Part shown: piece after piece, positions 1 through 8,668 of the stretch
Numbering within the stretch: the first letter of the stretch is position 1
How the letters are laid out: every line of letters begins with the position of its first letter
Source: Ottowia testudinis
GTDB lineage: Bacteria; Pseudomonadota; Gammaproteobacteria; Burkholderiales; Burkholderiaceae_C
Direction: 5' to 3'
NCBI RefSeq assembly: GCF_017498525.1
Contig: NZ_CP071796.1
Span: 3,720,001 to 3,784,000, forward strand
Length of the DNA stretch: 64,000 bases
Position numbers and translations under genes: made by a program
Notes under the pieces: generated by a model
Told to the model about the DNA's origin: nothing
The model's database searches: none
The model's input: the letters and a program-made list of their open reading frames with translations, nothing else

Positions 1-800
1 TCGGCCGCGCCGCTCATGGCCTGCACGGTGCGCACCGGGCGCTGCGCACGCTGGCCGGCGCGGTCGAAAATCCAGTGCTTGCCCAGTTGCACGTCGGCCA
101 CGTCACCCTCTTCCAGGTAGACGATCTGGTCGGTCACGCCGGCCAGCGCCATGGCGTCGCTGGCGAGGAAGTTCTCCTTGCCATCGGCACCGATGCCCAG
201 CACCAGCGGCGAACCCTCGCGCGCGCCGACGATGCGCTGCGGCTCGTCGCGGTGCAGCACGGCCAGCGAGTAGCTGCCGCGCAGGCGCCGCACCGCCGCC
301 TGCACCGCGGCCAGCAGATCGCCGTCGTACAGGCTGTCGATCAAATGCACGATGACTTCTGTGTCGGTCTGGCTGGCAAAGAAATAGCCGCGCGCCAGCA
401 GCTCGGCGCGCAGGGCCTCGTGGTTTTCGATGATGCCGTTGTGCACCAGCGTCACGCGGGCCGGCCGCGCGGCGGCTTCGCCGCCCGCCATGCCTTCAGG
501 CACCGGGCCGCGGCTGACGTGCGGGTGCGCGTTGCCGACCGCCGGCACGCCGTGCGTGGCCCAGCGCGTGTGGGCGATGCCGGTTTGGCCGGTCAGGTGC
601 TGGCTGTCAGCCTGCGCCGCCAGATCGGCCACGCGGGCGATGCCGCGCAGCCGTTGCAGGCGCGTGCCAGCACCCGACGGATCGGCCGCGTGCACCGCCA
701 CGCCGCACGAGTCGTAGCCGCGGTATTCAAGCCGCTGCAGCCCCTGCACCAGGATGGGAACGATGTTGCGCGTGGAGACTGCGCCGACGATGCCGCACAT
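1..800 (-). CDS. glmS: Glutamine--fructose-6-phosphate aminotransferase (isomerizing), N-terminal part
   Basis: Cytoplasmic enzyme that makes glucosamine-6-phosphate from fructose-6-phosphate and glutamine, the entry to UDP-GlcNAc for peptidoglycan and LPS. The visible 266 residues cover the class II glutaminase domain. Cys2 (MCGIVGAV) is the nucleophile exposed after Met removal, HTRWATHG is at residues 77-84 and NGIIEN at 121-126. A Gly/Ala/Pro-rich stretch at about residues 97-115, just before NGIIEN, looks longer than in most GlmS proteins. The gene runs off the left edge, so the SIS isomerase domains are not seen. An AAGGA box lies 9 bases before the ATG. It is divergent from the Lrp-type regulator at 958. 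Confidence 0.96.
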   Translation of the reverse strand, partial: MCGIVGAVSTRNIVPILVQGLQRLEYRGYDSCGVAVHAADPSGAGTRLQRLRGIARVADLAAQADSQHLTGQTGIAHTRWATHGVPAVGNAHPHVSRGPVPEGMAGGEAAARPARVTLVHNGIIENHEALRAELLARGYFFASQTDTEVIVHLIDSLYDGDLLAAVQAAVRRLRGSYSLAVLHRDEPQRIVGAREGSPLVLGIGADGKENFLASDAMALAGVTDQIVYLEEGDVADVQLGKHWIFDRAGQRAQRPVRTVQAMSGAA

Positions 801-870
801 GGGGAGATTTCCTTTTTTGACCAGCCGCCGCGCTGCGCGGCGAAGCGGCCATGGTACGGAAGTGGATTCA

Positions 871-907
871 AAATTTCATCATCAAATTCAGCTTCAAAAT
901 GAAATTT
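871..907. promoter_or_regulatory. AT-rich inverted repeat between glmS and the Lrp-type regulator
   Basis: The 157-bp divergent gap between glmS (start 800) and the regulator (start 958) changes sharply from GC-rich to AT-rich at about 865. It holds a perfect 9-bp inverted repeat, AAATTTCAT at 871-879 and ATGAAATTT at 899-907. Lrp/AsnC regulators commonly bind AT-rich dyads near their own genes, so this may be an operator. That is inference from position and symmetry only. Confidence 0.45.
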
Positions 908-957
908 ATCAAAATGTCTAAGAGGTTATGAATTTTTAAATCAAAATAAGATTTCAA

Positions 958-1437
958 ATGAAACCAGATAACACCGATTGGCAGCTTCTGTCCATGTTGC
1001 AGCGCGACGCGGGACAAAGCAACCAGGCGCTGGCCGAGCAGGCGCGCATCTCGCCACCCACTGCCCTGCGCCGCGTTAGGCGCCTGCACGAGGCGGGCCT
1101 GATCGAGCGCCAGGTGGCGCTGCTGGACGAAGACCGCATCGCCGCGCTGCAGGGCCATGGCCTGACCGCGCTCGTCGAGGTGACGCTGGACCGGCAAGGC
1201 GCCGAGCACCTGGACACCTTCGAGCGCCGCGCGGTGCGCGAGGACGCGGTGCGCCAGTGCTACCGCGTCGCGCCGGGGCCGGATTTCGTGCTGCTGGTGC
1301 GCGTGCCCGACATGCCGGCCTATCTGCAGCTTTCCGAGCGGCTGTTCACGCAGGATGCGAACGTGCGCAATGTGCGCTGCTTTTTTTCGACCAAGCGCGC
1401 CAAGTTCGATACGCAGGTGCCGCTGGCGCGAGGCTGA
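958..1437 (+). CDS. Lrp/AsnC family transcriptional regulator
   Basis: A 159-residue protein of normal Lrp length. Residues 1-60 form the winged helix-turn-helix (opening DNTDWQLLSMLQRDAGQSN, then ISPPTALRRVRRL). Residues about 70-150 form the RAM/AsnC ligand-binding fold (LVEVTLDRQG, then a beta-rich C-terminus). Such proteins usually assemble as octamers and respond to amino acids. No strong Shine-Dalgarno is visible before the ATG. The gene is divergent from glmS across an AT-rich gap with an inverted repeat, which suggests autoregulation. The ligand and targets cannot be read from the sequence. Confidence 0.92.
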   Translation: MKPDNTDWQLLSMLQRDAGQSNQALAEQARISPPTALRRVRRLHEAGLIERQVALLDEDRIAALQGHGLTALVEVTLDRQGAEHLDTFERRAVREDAVRQCYRVAPGPDFVLLVRVPDMPAYLQLSERLFTQDANVRNVRCFFSTKRAKFDTQVPLARG

Positions 1438-1590
1438 GGAACGGGGCGCGGCCGAACAGCCAAACAGCCGGACGCGAAGGACGCAAAAGAAGAAAAAAAG
1501 CAGCGATGTTCGGACTCCCTGGTCAGGTGCGCCGATTTTTTGCGCCGCCCGCAACATGGCGTGGGCAGCTCCGATACCGCGAATCCATGC

Positions 1591-1640
1591 AAAACAGCCG
1601 CTAGCGCTTGCCAGACAAGCGCAAGCAGCTATCGAATCAT
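1591..1640 (+). repeat. Family A palindromic repeat, intergenic
   Basis: This is a near-consensus copy with core AGCGCTTG-N5-CAAGCGC followed by AAGCAGCTAT. It sits between the convergent ends of the Lrp-type regulator and the DSD1-family enzyme, where the hairpin could act on transcripts from both sides. Confidence 0.85.
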
Positions 1641-1657
1641 GAGCATACGGCACCCAC

Positions 1658-2821
1658 TCACCACACCCCGCGCGCCTCCACCGTCACCACGGCCTCGACA
1701 CGGCCTGCGGCCAGGCCGCCACGCACGGCCACCAGCACTTCGTGCAAGTTCACCGTGGGATCGCAGTGCCCCGGAATGAGCCACACGGTTTCGCCCAGTT
1801 CGGGCAAGGGCGATAACGCGCCGCCGTAGTCGAGCGGCTTCAGCACGCCGTGTTCGTCGCCGCCGTTGGCAAACGCCAGCCGCGCCTGACCAGGCAAGGT
1901 GTGCACGGCGGGCAGGCCGCTGTCGATGGCGTGGCTCTTGTGCCCCGCGTCGCACACGGCGTGTTGTTCGCTCACGCTGATGACTTGCGTCTTGACGAAC
2001 AGCGCCGGCTCGAACTGCGGCTGCGCCGGGTCGCGTTCGTTTTGCAGGTAGTCGGCGTCCATGAACAAGAAACTGCCGGGCTGGATCTCGTTCCACAACC
2101 CGCTGGCGGCTTCGATCGAGAAGGTGCCGGTGCCGGCACCGGTGACCAGCGGCGGCGCCAGATCGGCCGCGGCCAGCGCCTCGCGCGTGCGCTGCAGACG
2201 CGAAGCCGCCTCGGTCAGCGCCTGGCGGCGCTCGGCCACGGTGCGCAGGTGCTGCGCCCCGCCATGGTAGGCGTGCAGCCCCGCATAGCGCAGGCTGCCC
2301 GAACGCCGCGCGATCAGCTGCGCCAGCTGCACCGCCGCCTCGGGCGTGGTGACGCCGCAGCGGCCCTGGCCGATGTCGGCCTCGATGAAGACGTCGATCG
2401 CCGCGCTGGTCAGCTGCATGGCCTGCGCCAGCCGCTCAACGCCTTCGAAGCTGTCGGCCGCGATGGCCAGCTGACCGCCTCGGGTTTTCAACTGGTGCGC
2501 CAGCGCGGCCACGCGGCGCAGCTTGCCAACGGCCAGCACCTGGTTGCTGATGAAGATGTCGTTGACCCCGCCGGCGGCCAGCGCCTCGGCCTCGGCGACG
2601 GTCTGCGCGCACAGGCCGACGGCGCCGGCCTGCAGTTGCAGGCGCGCGAATTCGGCGCTCTTGTGCATCTTGGCATGCGGGCGCAGGCGCAAGCGGTGCT
2701 TGGCGGCAAATTCGGCCATGCGCTGCAGATTGCGGTTGGCGGCGTCCAGGTCGACCACCAGCGCGGGGGTGTCGATGGCGTCGATCTCCTGACCGGCGAG
2801 GGCGCGCAGTCTTGGTGTCAT
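1658..2821 (-). CDS. DSD1-family PLP-dependent enzyme (D-threonine aldolase / D-serine dehydratase-like)
   Basis: A fold-type III PLP enzyme of 387 residues. The N-terminal alanine-racemase-like barrel opens with DTPALVVDLDAANRN, and Lys51 in RPHAKMHKS is the predicted PLP Schiff-base lysine. The C-terminal PGHCDPTVNL (His352, Cys353, Asp354) matches the HxCD divalent-metal motif of eukaryotic-type D-serine dehydratase and D-threonine aldolase. It probably acts on D-3-hydroxy or D-hydroxy amino acids, but the substrate cannot be assigned. The ATG at 2821 has GGGAGG seven bases upstream. An in-frame extension to 2875 is unlikely to be translated. Confidence 0.88.
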   Translation of the reverse strand: MTPRLRALAGQEIDAIDTPALVVDLDAANRNLQRMAEFAAKHRLRLRPHAKMHKSAEFARLQLQAGAVGLCAQTVAEAEALAAGGVNDIFISNQVLAVGKLRRVAALAHQLKTRGGQLAIAADSFEGVERLAQAMQLTSAAIDVFIEADIGQGRCGVTTPEAAVQLAQLIARRSGSLRYAGLHAYHGGAQHLRTVAERRQALTEAASRLQRTREALAAADLAPPLVTGAGTGTFSIEAASGLWNEIQPGSFLFMDADYLQNERDPAQPQFEPALFVKTQVISVSEQHAVCDAGHKSHAIDSGLPAVHTLPGQARLAFANGGDEHGVLKPLDYGGALSPLPELGETVWLIPGHCDPTVNLHEVLVAVRGGLAAGRVEAVVTVEARGVW

Positions 2822-2909
2822 TTCAATCCTCCCATGATTTTTTTCATTGTGTCCGTGCCACCCGCGGAGCCCCATGGACGCGGCGTTCGCGGGTAAAAAA
2901 GTCTTTCAT

Positions 2910-3557
2910 TCAAGCGCGCTCGTCCAACGCCTCGTCTTGCAGGTGGCCGGTGTCGGCCCAGCCGACCAGGGTCAGGCCGCCATCGGGTGTCCACAGCAGA
3001 CGATTGACGGCCGTGTTGCCCAACTGCCAGGTGCGCGCGTCCTGCAGGCCCAGGCCGGTGGCGGCGCGGTACAGCACGTCGAGCACGCCACCATGCGTGA
3101 ACAGGGCCAGATGCTTTCCAACGTTTTGGGCCGCCAGCGCTTGCACGGCGCGCGCGACGCGCTCTCGAAATTGAAGCAGCGACTCCGCCCCATTGCCCGG
3201 CGGCGACCACCCCGGCTCGCGCCGGCGCCAGCACTCGGCGTGCTCGGGCAGAGCAGCGCTGATCTCGGCGAAGGTGCGGCCCTGGAAATCACCAAAACAG
3301 CGCTCGCGCAGGCCGGGCTCGGTGGCCACCGGCAGGCCGAGCGCGCCGGCCACGGTGCGCGCGGTTTCGTGCGCACGGGCCAGGTCGCTGCTGACGATGA
3401 CGTCGATGTCCGCCTGGGCCGCCAGCGCCTGTGCCAGCCGGCTGGCCTGCTGCCGGCCGTGATCGGACAGCGGAATGTCCAGGTGGCCCTGCAGGCGGCC
3501 GTCCACGTTCCAGGCGGTTTCACCATGGCGAATGGCGAGTATGCGGGTGGCTTGCAT
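2910..3557 (-). CDS. Histidine phosphatase family protein
   Basis: A 215-residue member of the phosphoglycerate-mutase-like superfamily. The signature RHGETAWN at residues 10-17 supplies His11, the phosphohistidine nucleophile, with Arg10. A second histidine is in FTHGG near residue 153, and the acid/base Glu is expected in LRERCFGDFQGRTF. Related proteins include alpha-ribazole phosphatase (CobC) and GpmB-type phosphatases. No cobalamin genes are nearby, so the substrate is open. It lies upstream of the DSD1-family gene on the same strand with an 88-bp gap. Confidence 0.88.
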   Translation of the reverse strand: MQATRILAIRHGETAWNVDGRLQGHLDIPLSDHGRQQASRLAQALAAQADIDVIVSSDLARAHETARTVAGALGLPVATEPGLRERCFGDFQGRTFAEISAALPEHAECWRRREPGWSPPGNGAESLLQFRERVARAVQALAAQNVGKHLALFTHGGVLDVLYRAATGLGLQDARTWQLGNTAVNRLLWTPDGGLTLVGWADTGHLQDEALDERA

Positions 3558-3624
3558 GGCGTCATCATGCCATGAGGGCCGCCTCCGGCGGATGCCCGCA
3601 CGGGTATGTGGCGGCGGCCGAAAT

Positions 3625-4275
3625 TCAGCGCGGCGGCGCCGTGGCCGGCACGGCTTCGGGCACCACGGGCAGCAGCGGCACGCCGACGCGCCGCGCCGGC
3701 AGCGCGGGCCGCGGGTAGCCCTCGAGCGCGGCGACGAACAAGGCGGCCAGCACGTGCTCGGTGCCGTGCCAAGGGCCGTCGTGGCGCGCGCGGGTGTCGT
3801 AGACGATCTGGCCGGTCTGCAGGTCGCGCATCAGCAGGCTGACCTCGCTGATGTACGCGGGGATCGACGGATCCTGCAGCGGCCAGCCCATGCCGAGCCC
3901 GAAGCCGCCACCACCCCAGCCGCGGCCCACTCCGAGCGCGATGCGCGGGTTGCTGAGCCCCCCGTGGTAGCTGTCGTCCAGCCAGTAGGCGCTGACCTGG
4001 CCGCCCACCTGCACGCTGACGCGCGGCCGCGTGTCGTCGCGCACCGCGCCCACGCGCGCCAACGCGGCCTGGGCCATGGCTTCCAGCCGGGCGGGATCGG
4101 GCTGCCCCGCCACCAGGGGTGCGCGCTCGAAGCGGTAATGCGCGCCTTGCAGCACGGCGTCGCCCGGCGGCTGCGCGGCGTTGGTGCGCACCTGGGCATC
4201 CACCGTGCGCGGCCCGGTGGCGCAGGCGGTCAACATGCTTACTATCAAAACAAGAGCTGCCCGCGCAATCCACAT
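3625..4275 (-). CDS. Putative DUF4136-type lipoprotein
   Basis: A 216-residue exported lipoprotein. The start at 4275 gives MWIARAALVLIVSMLTAC, a hydrophobic signal ending in an LTAC lipobox. A longer reading frame begins at 4311 but would bury the signal. The mature part has alternating beta strands, a Gly-rich segment (GRGWGGGGFGLGMG) and a later ISEVSLLMRDLQTGQIVYD stretch, as in DUF4136 proteins. A probable envelope location is inferred, but no biochemical role is known. It sits between ttcA and the histidine phosphatase gene, all on the minus strand. Confidence 0.72.
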   Translation of the reverse strand: MWIARAALVLIVSMLTACATGPRTVDAQVRTNAAQPPGDAVLQGAHYRFERAPLVAGQPDPARLEAMAQAALARVGAVRDDTRPRVSVQVGGQVSAYWLDDSYHGGLSNPRIALGVGRGWGGGGFGLGMGWPLQDPSIPAYISEVSLLMRDLQTGQIVYDTRARHDGPWHGTEHVLAALFVAALEGYPRPALPARRVGVPLLPVVPEAVPATAPPR

Positions 4276-4307
4276 AAGCGCCTCCGTCGAAATAGATGCC
4301 CGAAAAC

Positions 4308-5252
4308 TCAAGCCCCCACCAGCGATACGCCAGCAAACGGTTGACCCACGGGCGCGGCAAAAGATTCCTCGTCAAAGGCCTTGTCACCGTCTTCATCCGG
4401 TACGCCGGTGGCTTTCAGGTGCTTGAAGTCGTGCAGGCTGGCGTCCATGAGGTGCGAGGGCACCACGTTCTGCAGCGCGGCAAACATGTTCTCGATGCGG
4501 CCGGGGTGCTTTTTCTGCCAATCGCGCAGCATGTCGCCCACCACCTGGCGCTGCAGGTTCTCCTGGCTGCCGCACAGGTTGCACGGGATGATGGGGAACT
4601 GCCGGTGATCGGCCCAGGCCACCAGATCACGCTCGTCCACGTAGGCCAGCGGGCGGATGACGATGAATTCGCCGTTGTCGCTGGTCAGCTTGGGCGGCAT
4701 GCCCTTCAGCTTGCCGCCGAAGAACATGTTGAGGAAAAACGTCTGCAGCATGTCGTCGCGGTGGTGGCCGAGCGCGATCTTGTTGCACTTCAGCCGCCGC
4801 GCCACGCTGTACAGAATGCCGCGGCGCAGGCGGCTGCACAGGCTGCAGGTGGTCTTGCCCTCGGGAATCTTGGCTTTGACGATGCTGTAGGTGTCCTGCG
4901 TCTCGATGTGATGCTCGATGCCCAGGTTGGCCAGGTAATTGGGCAGCACCTCGGCCGGAAAGCCGGGCTGCTTTTGATCGAGGTTGACGGCCACCAGTTC
5001 AAACCGCACCGGCGCGCGGGCTTGCAGCTTCATCAGCACGTCGAGCAGGCCATAGCTGTCCTTGCCGCCCGACAGGCACACCATCACGCGGTCGCCCTCT
5101 TCGATCATGTTGAAGTCGGCAATCGCCTGGCCGACCTGGCGGCACAGGCGTTTTTCGAGCTTGAGGGTTTCGCGCTCGGGCCTGCCGCGGGCCGCGGGGC
5201 CCAGGGGAGATGCTTCGGCGCCGGCTTCAGGAAAAAAGGAAATCGCGGTCAT
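4308..5252 (-). CDS. ttcA: tRNA 2-thiocytidine(32) synthetase TtcA
   Basis: An ATP- and iron-sulfur-dependent enzyme that thiolates cytidine 32 in certain tRNAs. The 314-residue protein has the PP-loop [13 protein letters not shown] near residues 62-74. It also has the two Cys pairs expected of TtcA ([12 protein letters not shown] and [12 protein letters not shown]) and the family segment [14 protein letters not shown]. The ATG at 5252 was chosen over a TTG at 5279 because it gives the usual N-terminus. The downstream lipoprotein gene lies close by, while folB is upstream. Confidence 0.95.
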   Translation of the reverse strand: MTAISFFPEAGAEASPLGPAARGRPERETLKLEKRLCRQVGQAIADFNMIEEGDRVMVCLSGGKDSYGLLDVLMKLQARAPVRFELVAVNLDQKQPGFPAEVLPNYLANLGIEHHIETQDTYSIVKAKIPEGKTTCSLCSRLRRGILYSVARRLKCNKIALGHHRDDMLQTFFLNMFFGGKLKGMPPKLTSDNGEFIVIRPLAYVDERDLVAWADHRQFPIIPCNLCGSQENLQRQVVGDMLRDWQKKHPGRIENMFAALQNVVPSHLMDASLHDFKHLKATGVPDEDGDKAFDEESFAAPVGQPFAGVSLVGA

Positions 5253-5328
5253 GCCCGCGATTGTCCTATGGTGGGTCAAAGGCCGCTTCGGTGGTTCAAC
5301 CGCCCCCGCTCGGGCGCGCGCCGGCGGT

Positions 5329-5706
5329 TCACCAGCGCCCCGCCTCCATCCGGATCGCCACCGCGCAATCCTCGAAGATCTGCAGCTTGGTGATCTTGAC
5401 CCGCACGCCCTGCACGCCGGGCAGGCGCATCAGGCGGCCGCACAGCTTGCCGATCAGCGTCTCCAGCAGGTTGACGTGCTCGGCGGTGCATTCGTCGATG
5501 ATGATCTCGCGCACCTTGCGGTAGTCCAGCACATGGTGGATGTCGTCGTCCCGCGGGTGCAGCGGCTGCTGGCCCAGGCTCAGCTCGGCGTCGACCTGGA
5601 TCGGCTGCGTGCCCGTGCGCTCATGGTCAAGGATGCCCAGGGCGGCGTTGAAGCGCAGGCCGGTGAAGCTCAGGCTTTGCAGGCCTTCGGTCGGCAATGG
5701 GTTCAT
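5329..5706 (-). CDS. folB: Dihydroneopterin aldolase
   Basis: A 125-residue protein of FolB length. It cleaves 7,8-dihydroneopterin to 6-hydroxymethyl-dihydropterin in tetrahydrofolate synthesis. Typical segments are [19 protein letters not shown] at the N-terminus, the tyrosine-containing [15 protein letters not shown], and [13 protein letters not shown] carrying the conserved Glu. It is only 7 bases downstream of an SDR gene with a pteridine-reductase motif, which fits a small folate/pterin operon, and it is followed by ttcA. Confidence 0.93.
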   Translation of the reverse strand: MNPLPTEGLQSLSFTGLRFNAALGILDHERTGTQPIQVDAELSLGQQPLHPRDDDIHHVLDYRKVREIIIDECTAEHVNLLETLIGKLCGRLMRLPGVQGVRVKITKLQIFEDCAVAIRMEAGRW

Positions 5707-5713
5707 GCGCGGC

Positions 5714-6514
5714 TCACATCAACGAAAAATCGCGCTCGAAGCGCATCAGGTGCTGGCCGCCGTCGACCAGCAGCGTGCTGCCGGTGATGCTGCGGTTGTC
5801 CAGCGCAAAGCACACGGCACTGGCCACGTCCTCAGGCGTCGACGAGCGGCCCAGCGGGCTTTGCGCGTGCAGCGCGGCAAAGCGCTCGTCGCTGAGCAGG
5901 TGGCTGGTCAGCGTCAGACCCGGCGCCACGCCCACCACGCGCACGCGCGGCGCCAGCGCCTGCGCCAGCAACGTGGTGGCGGCCTGCAGCGCCGCCTTGC
6001 TGAGCGTGTAGCTCAAGAAATCCGGGTTGGGGTTGAACAGCTTCTGATCGAGCAGATTGACCACGCAGCCGCTCGCCGGGCCGGTGCCGCGCGCGGCCAG
6101 GTGCTCGGCCAGCGCCTGCGCCAGCAGCACGGGCGCGGCGGTGTTGACGCGCCAGTGGCGCTCCATCCGCGCATGGCCAAAGCTGGCCGCGTCGTCGAAG
6201 TCGAACAGCGCGGCGCTGTTGACCACCGCATCCACCGCGCCCAACTCGGCCACCACGCGCGGCAGCAGCGCGCGGGCCGCGGCCTCGTCGCTCAGATCGG
6301 CATCAAACAAGGCCCCAGCGCTTGACTGGCGCGCGCAAGCAGCTAGCGTATCAATAGCACCCTGGCGCGAAGCCTGATAGTGCACGGCCACCCGCCAACC
6401 GGCGCGGGCCGCCGCCAGGGCGATCTCGCGCCCCAACCGGCGGCCGGCGCCGGTGACCAGCACGGTGCGGGGCGGGCGGGACACGCCGGGCGAGGCGGGA
6501 GAGGACGCATTCAC
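5714..6514 (-). CDS. SDR oxidoreductase, pteridine reductase / FolM-like
   Basis: A short-chain dehydrogenase of about 266 residues from a GTG at 6514, with an alternative TTG at 6520. The cofactor motif VTGAGRRLGREIA matches the TGxxxRxG form seen in PTR1/FolM pteridine reductases rather than the usual TGxxxGxG. The catalytic Tyr-Lys pair is in SYTLSKAAL, and VVNSAALFD is the NNAG-like strand. Its position directly before folB supports a dihydropterin or dihydromonapterin reductase role (inference). Residues about 52-69 are encoded by a family A palindromic repeat read in frame. It is divergent from the MidA-type gene across about 20 bp. Confidence 0.85.
   Translation of the reverse strand: MNASSPASPGVSRPPRTVLVTGAGRRLGREIALAAARAGWRVAVHYQASRQGAIDTLAACARQSSAGALFDADLSDEAAARALLPRVVAELGAVDAVVNSAALFDFDDAASFGHARMERHWRVNTAAPVLLAQALAEHLAARGTGPASGCVVNLLDQKLFNPNPDFLSYTLSKAALQAATTLLAQALAPRVRVVGVAPGLTLTSHLLSDERFAALHAQSPLGRSSTPEDVASAVCFALDNRSITGSTLLVDGGQHLMRFERDFSLM
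6309..6360 (-). repeat. Family A palindromic repeat inside the SDR gene
   Basis: This copy lies within the SDR coding sequence and is read antisense to the repeat consensus, giving the peptide AIDTLAACARQSSAG without a stop. It has the CAGCGCTTG arm, a CGCGCAAGC arm and the AGCAGCTA tail. Confidence 0.75.
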
Positions 6515-6534
6515 GGACAATCGGCCTGGTGCGA

Positions 6535-7707
6535 ATGAATGAACCCAGTGTAACCAGCGGCCCCACGGCGCCCCTTGCCGAGCGCATCGCGGACGCGATC
6601 ATGTCGGCCGGCGGCTGGCTGCCGTTTGACGACTTCATGCAGCGCGCGCTGTACACGCCGGGCGGCGGTTACTACGCGCGCGATGCGCGGCAGTTCGGCG
6701 TGCTGGCCAAGGACGGCAGCGACTTCGTGACGGCGCCCGAGCTGTCGCCTCTGTTTGCCCGCGCGCTGGCAGTCCAGGTGGCCCAGAGCCTGGCCGCCAC
6801 CGGCACGGACGAAGTGTGGGAATTCGGCGCCGGCTCGGGTGCGCTGGCGGCCGGGCTGATCGACGCGCTGGATGCGCTCGGCCAGCCGCTGGCGTGCTAC
6901 ACCATCGTCGATGTGTCGGGCGCGCTGCGCGCCCGCCAGCAGGCGCGGCTGGCGGCGCACGGCGACCGTGTGCGCTGGGCCAGCCGGCTGCCGGACGCCC
7001 TGCGCGGCGTGCTGGTGGGCAACGAGGTGCTGGACGCCATGCCGGTCAAGCTGCTGGCGCGGCGCGCTGGCGCATGGCATGAGCGCGGCGTGGCCCTTGC
7101 ATCCAATTGGCCGCCAGCGCTTGAAGGGCAAGCGCGAACAGCTATCAAAACAGAAGCAATCCGGTTCGGCTGGCAGGATCTCCCGAGCGCGCTGCGGCCG
7201 CCGGTCGAGGTGCCGGGCACGCACGGCTACGTGACCGAAATCCACCCGCAGGCGCGCGCCTTCGTGGCCACCGTGGCCGAGGCGCTGCAACGCGGCGGGG
7301 CCGGGGCGGCGTTTTTCATCGACTACGGGTTTCCCGAAACCGAATACTGGCACCCGCAGCGCGATGCCGGCACCCTGGTGTGCCACCGCGCGCACCGGGT
7401 GGACGATGACCCGCTGACCGGCGTGGGCGACAAGGACATCACCGCGCACGTCGATTTCACCGGCGTGGCGCTGGCCGGCCAGGACGCCGGGCTCGACGTG
7501 CTGGGCTACACCTCGCAAGCGCGCTTTTTGCTCAACTGCGGCATTGCCGAGCTGATGGCGGCGGCCGAGCTGCGCAAGCGCGCGATGGCGATGAAGCTGC
7601 TGGCCGAGCACGAGATGGGCGAGCTGTTCAAGGTCATCGGCTTCGCCACGCCGGGCCACCCGCCTGCGCTGGGCTTTGCAACGGGCGACCGCAGCCACAC
7701 CTTGTAA
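6535..7707 (+). CDS. MidA-type class I SAM-dependent methyltransferase
   Basis: A 390-residue protein of the COG1565/MidA (NDUFAF7-like) family. Motif I is EFGAGSGALAAGLIDAL near residue 100, and YTIVDVSGALRARQ follows as motif II. Further family segments are GNEVLDAMPVKLL, FFIDYGFPETEYWH and GVGDKDITAHVDFTGVA. The mitochondrial homologue methylates a complex I arginine, but the bacterial substrate is not established. The ATG at 6535 follows a GTG at 6529. Residues 189-208 are encoded by an in-frame family A repeat and form an insertion between MPVKLLARRAG and RFGWQDLP. Confidence 0.88.
   Translation: MNEPSVTSGPTAPLAERIADAIMSAGGWLPFDDFMQRALYTPGGGYYARDARQFGVLAKDGSDFVTAPELSPLFARALAVQVAQSLAATGTDEVWEFGAGSGALAAGLIDALDALGQPLACYTIVDVSGALRARQQARLAAHGDRVRWASRLPDALRGVLVGNEVLDAMPVKLLARRAGAWHERGVALASNWPPALEGQARTAIKTEAIRFGWQDLPSALRPPVEVPGTHGYVTEIHPQARAFVATVAEALQRGGAGAAFFIDYGFPETEYWHPQRDAGTLVCHRAHRVDDDPLTGVGDKDITAHVDFTGVALAGQDAGLDVLGYTSQARFLLNCGIAELMAAAELRKRAMAMKLLAEHEMGELFKVIGFATPGHPPALGFATGDRSHTL
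7101..7158 (+). repeat. Family A palindromic repeat inside the MidA-type gene
   Basis: CAGCGCTTG-N5-CAAGCGC followed by GAACAGCTATCAAAA lies inside the methyltransferase gene. It is read in phase as PALEGQARTAIK. The same frame is used by the copies in murG and dapF. Confidence 0.82.
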
Positions 7708-7752
7708 ACAATCCGGCCAACACCTGGATTCACTCGATCACGGATTTGAACG

Positions 7753-8652
7753 ATGAGAACCACATTGAAAAAAATCGCCAGAAGATTATTGGGCGCCGAT
7801 GCCATCGTCGCCTCGATCAACGCCTTGAGCGACAAAATAGACCGACACGCCGCCATTCCGGCTGGTGCGCCCTCGCCCCAGAGCGCCGCGCAACCAGCGC
7901 CCCCGTCATGCCGGGAGCTGATCGCGATCGAATATTTAAGCGGACAGGGTATCGAAATTGGCGCCTTCGCGTCACCATTGAAGGTTCCGGGCAATACCAA
8001 GGTGGCTTATCTTGACCGGTACCAGCCCGATCAAATGGAGGGCGAACTCAACGTCGCCGGGCTGACGCCCAAGGATTTTGGCTTTGACCCCGCCGCCTTG
8101 ATCGTGCCGGATATCGTCGATGACGGCGAATCACTGTCGAAAGTGGGTGACCTGACCCAGGATTTCGTGATCGCCAACCATGTGCTGGAGCATTTTGAAA
8201 ATCCCATCAAGGGTTTCAAGAACATGCTCAGGGTGCTCAAGCACGGGGGCATTCTGTATTTGGCGCTGCCAGAAATGCAGCACAGCTTTGACCGCATCCG
8301 CCGGCCCACGCCATTTGAGCATGTGTGGCGCGATTATTTGGAGGGGCCCGCTTGGTCCAGAAAACAGGCTTTTGACGAATTCGCGCGTGTTTTTGTCGAC
8401 AACGGCATGGCCAAAAACCTGTTTCCACAAAAATCAGGCGACGAGCGGGTGGCGTTTGAAAGCTATGTGGCGTCTGAATTGGAGCGCGCCAACTTCAGCA
8501 TTCATTTTCACGCCTGGCGGATGATCGACATGGTGGACATGTTCGTCAAATTGAAGGATCAGCTGGGCATTGCCTATCAAATCGAGCTGATCAAGGCCAA
8601 CGGGGACGAAGTGATCTTCATCTTCCGGAAAATCCCCAGCACCATCGTCTGA
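7753..8652 (+). CDS. Class I SAM-dependent methyltransferase, AT-richer than its neighbours
   Basis: A 299-residue protein with a Rossmann methyltransferase core. GIEIGAFASPL near residues 63-73 is motif I, YLDRYQPDQM holds the acidic residue after strand 2, and VIANHVLEHFENP with LRVLKHGGILYLALPE are motifs IV-VI. Proteins with this GxEIGA opening often occur with glycosyltransferases in surface-polysaccharide loci, but none is present here. Codon usage is visibly less GC-rich at third positions than in the flanking genes (for example AAAATC, GAATATTTAAGC), suggesting acquisition. It lies in the same direction as the MidA-type gene, with a 45-bp gap. The substrate is unknown. Confidence 0.82.
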   Translation: MRTTLKKIARRLLGADAIVASINALSDKIDRHAAIPAGAPSPQSAAQPAPPSCRELIAIEYLSGQGIEIGAFASPLKVPGNTKVAYLDRYQPDQMEGELNVAGLTPKDFGFDPAALIVPDIVDDGESLSKVGDLTQDFVIANHVLEHFENPIKGFKNMLRVLKHGGILYLALPEMQHSFDRIRRPTPFEHVWRDYLEGPAWSRKQAFDEFARVFVDNGMAKNLFPQKSGDERVAFESYVASELERANFSIHFHAWRMIDMVDMFVKLKDQLGIAYQIELIKANGDEVIFIFRKIPSTIV

Positions 8653-8668
8653 CGCACCGCCAGCCGCC

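Noticed and set aside
4238-4265. Possible family A half-copy at the 5' end of the DUF4136-type lipoprotein gene
   Set aside because: Only the ACTATCAAAA and GAGCTGC fragments match and no palindrome remains.
2972-4396. A 474-codon minus-strand frame spanning the phosphatase and lipoprotein genes
   Set aside because: It overlaps two well-supported genes in another phase and is a composition artefact.
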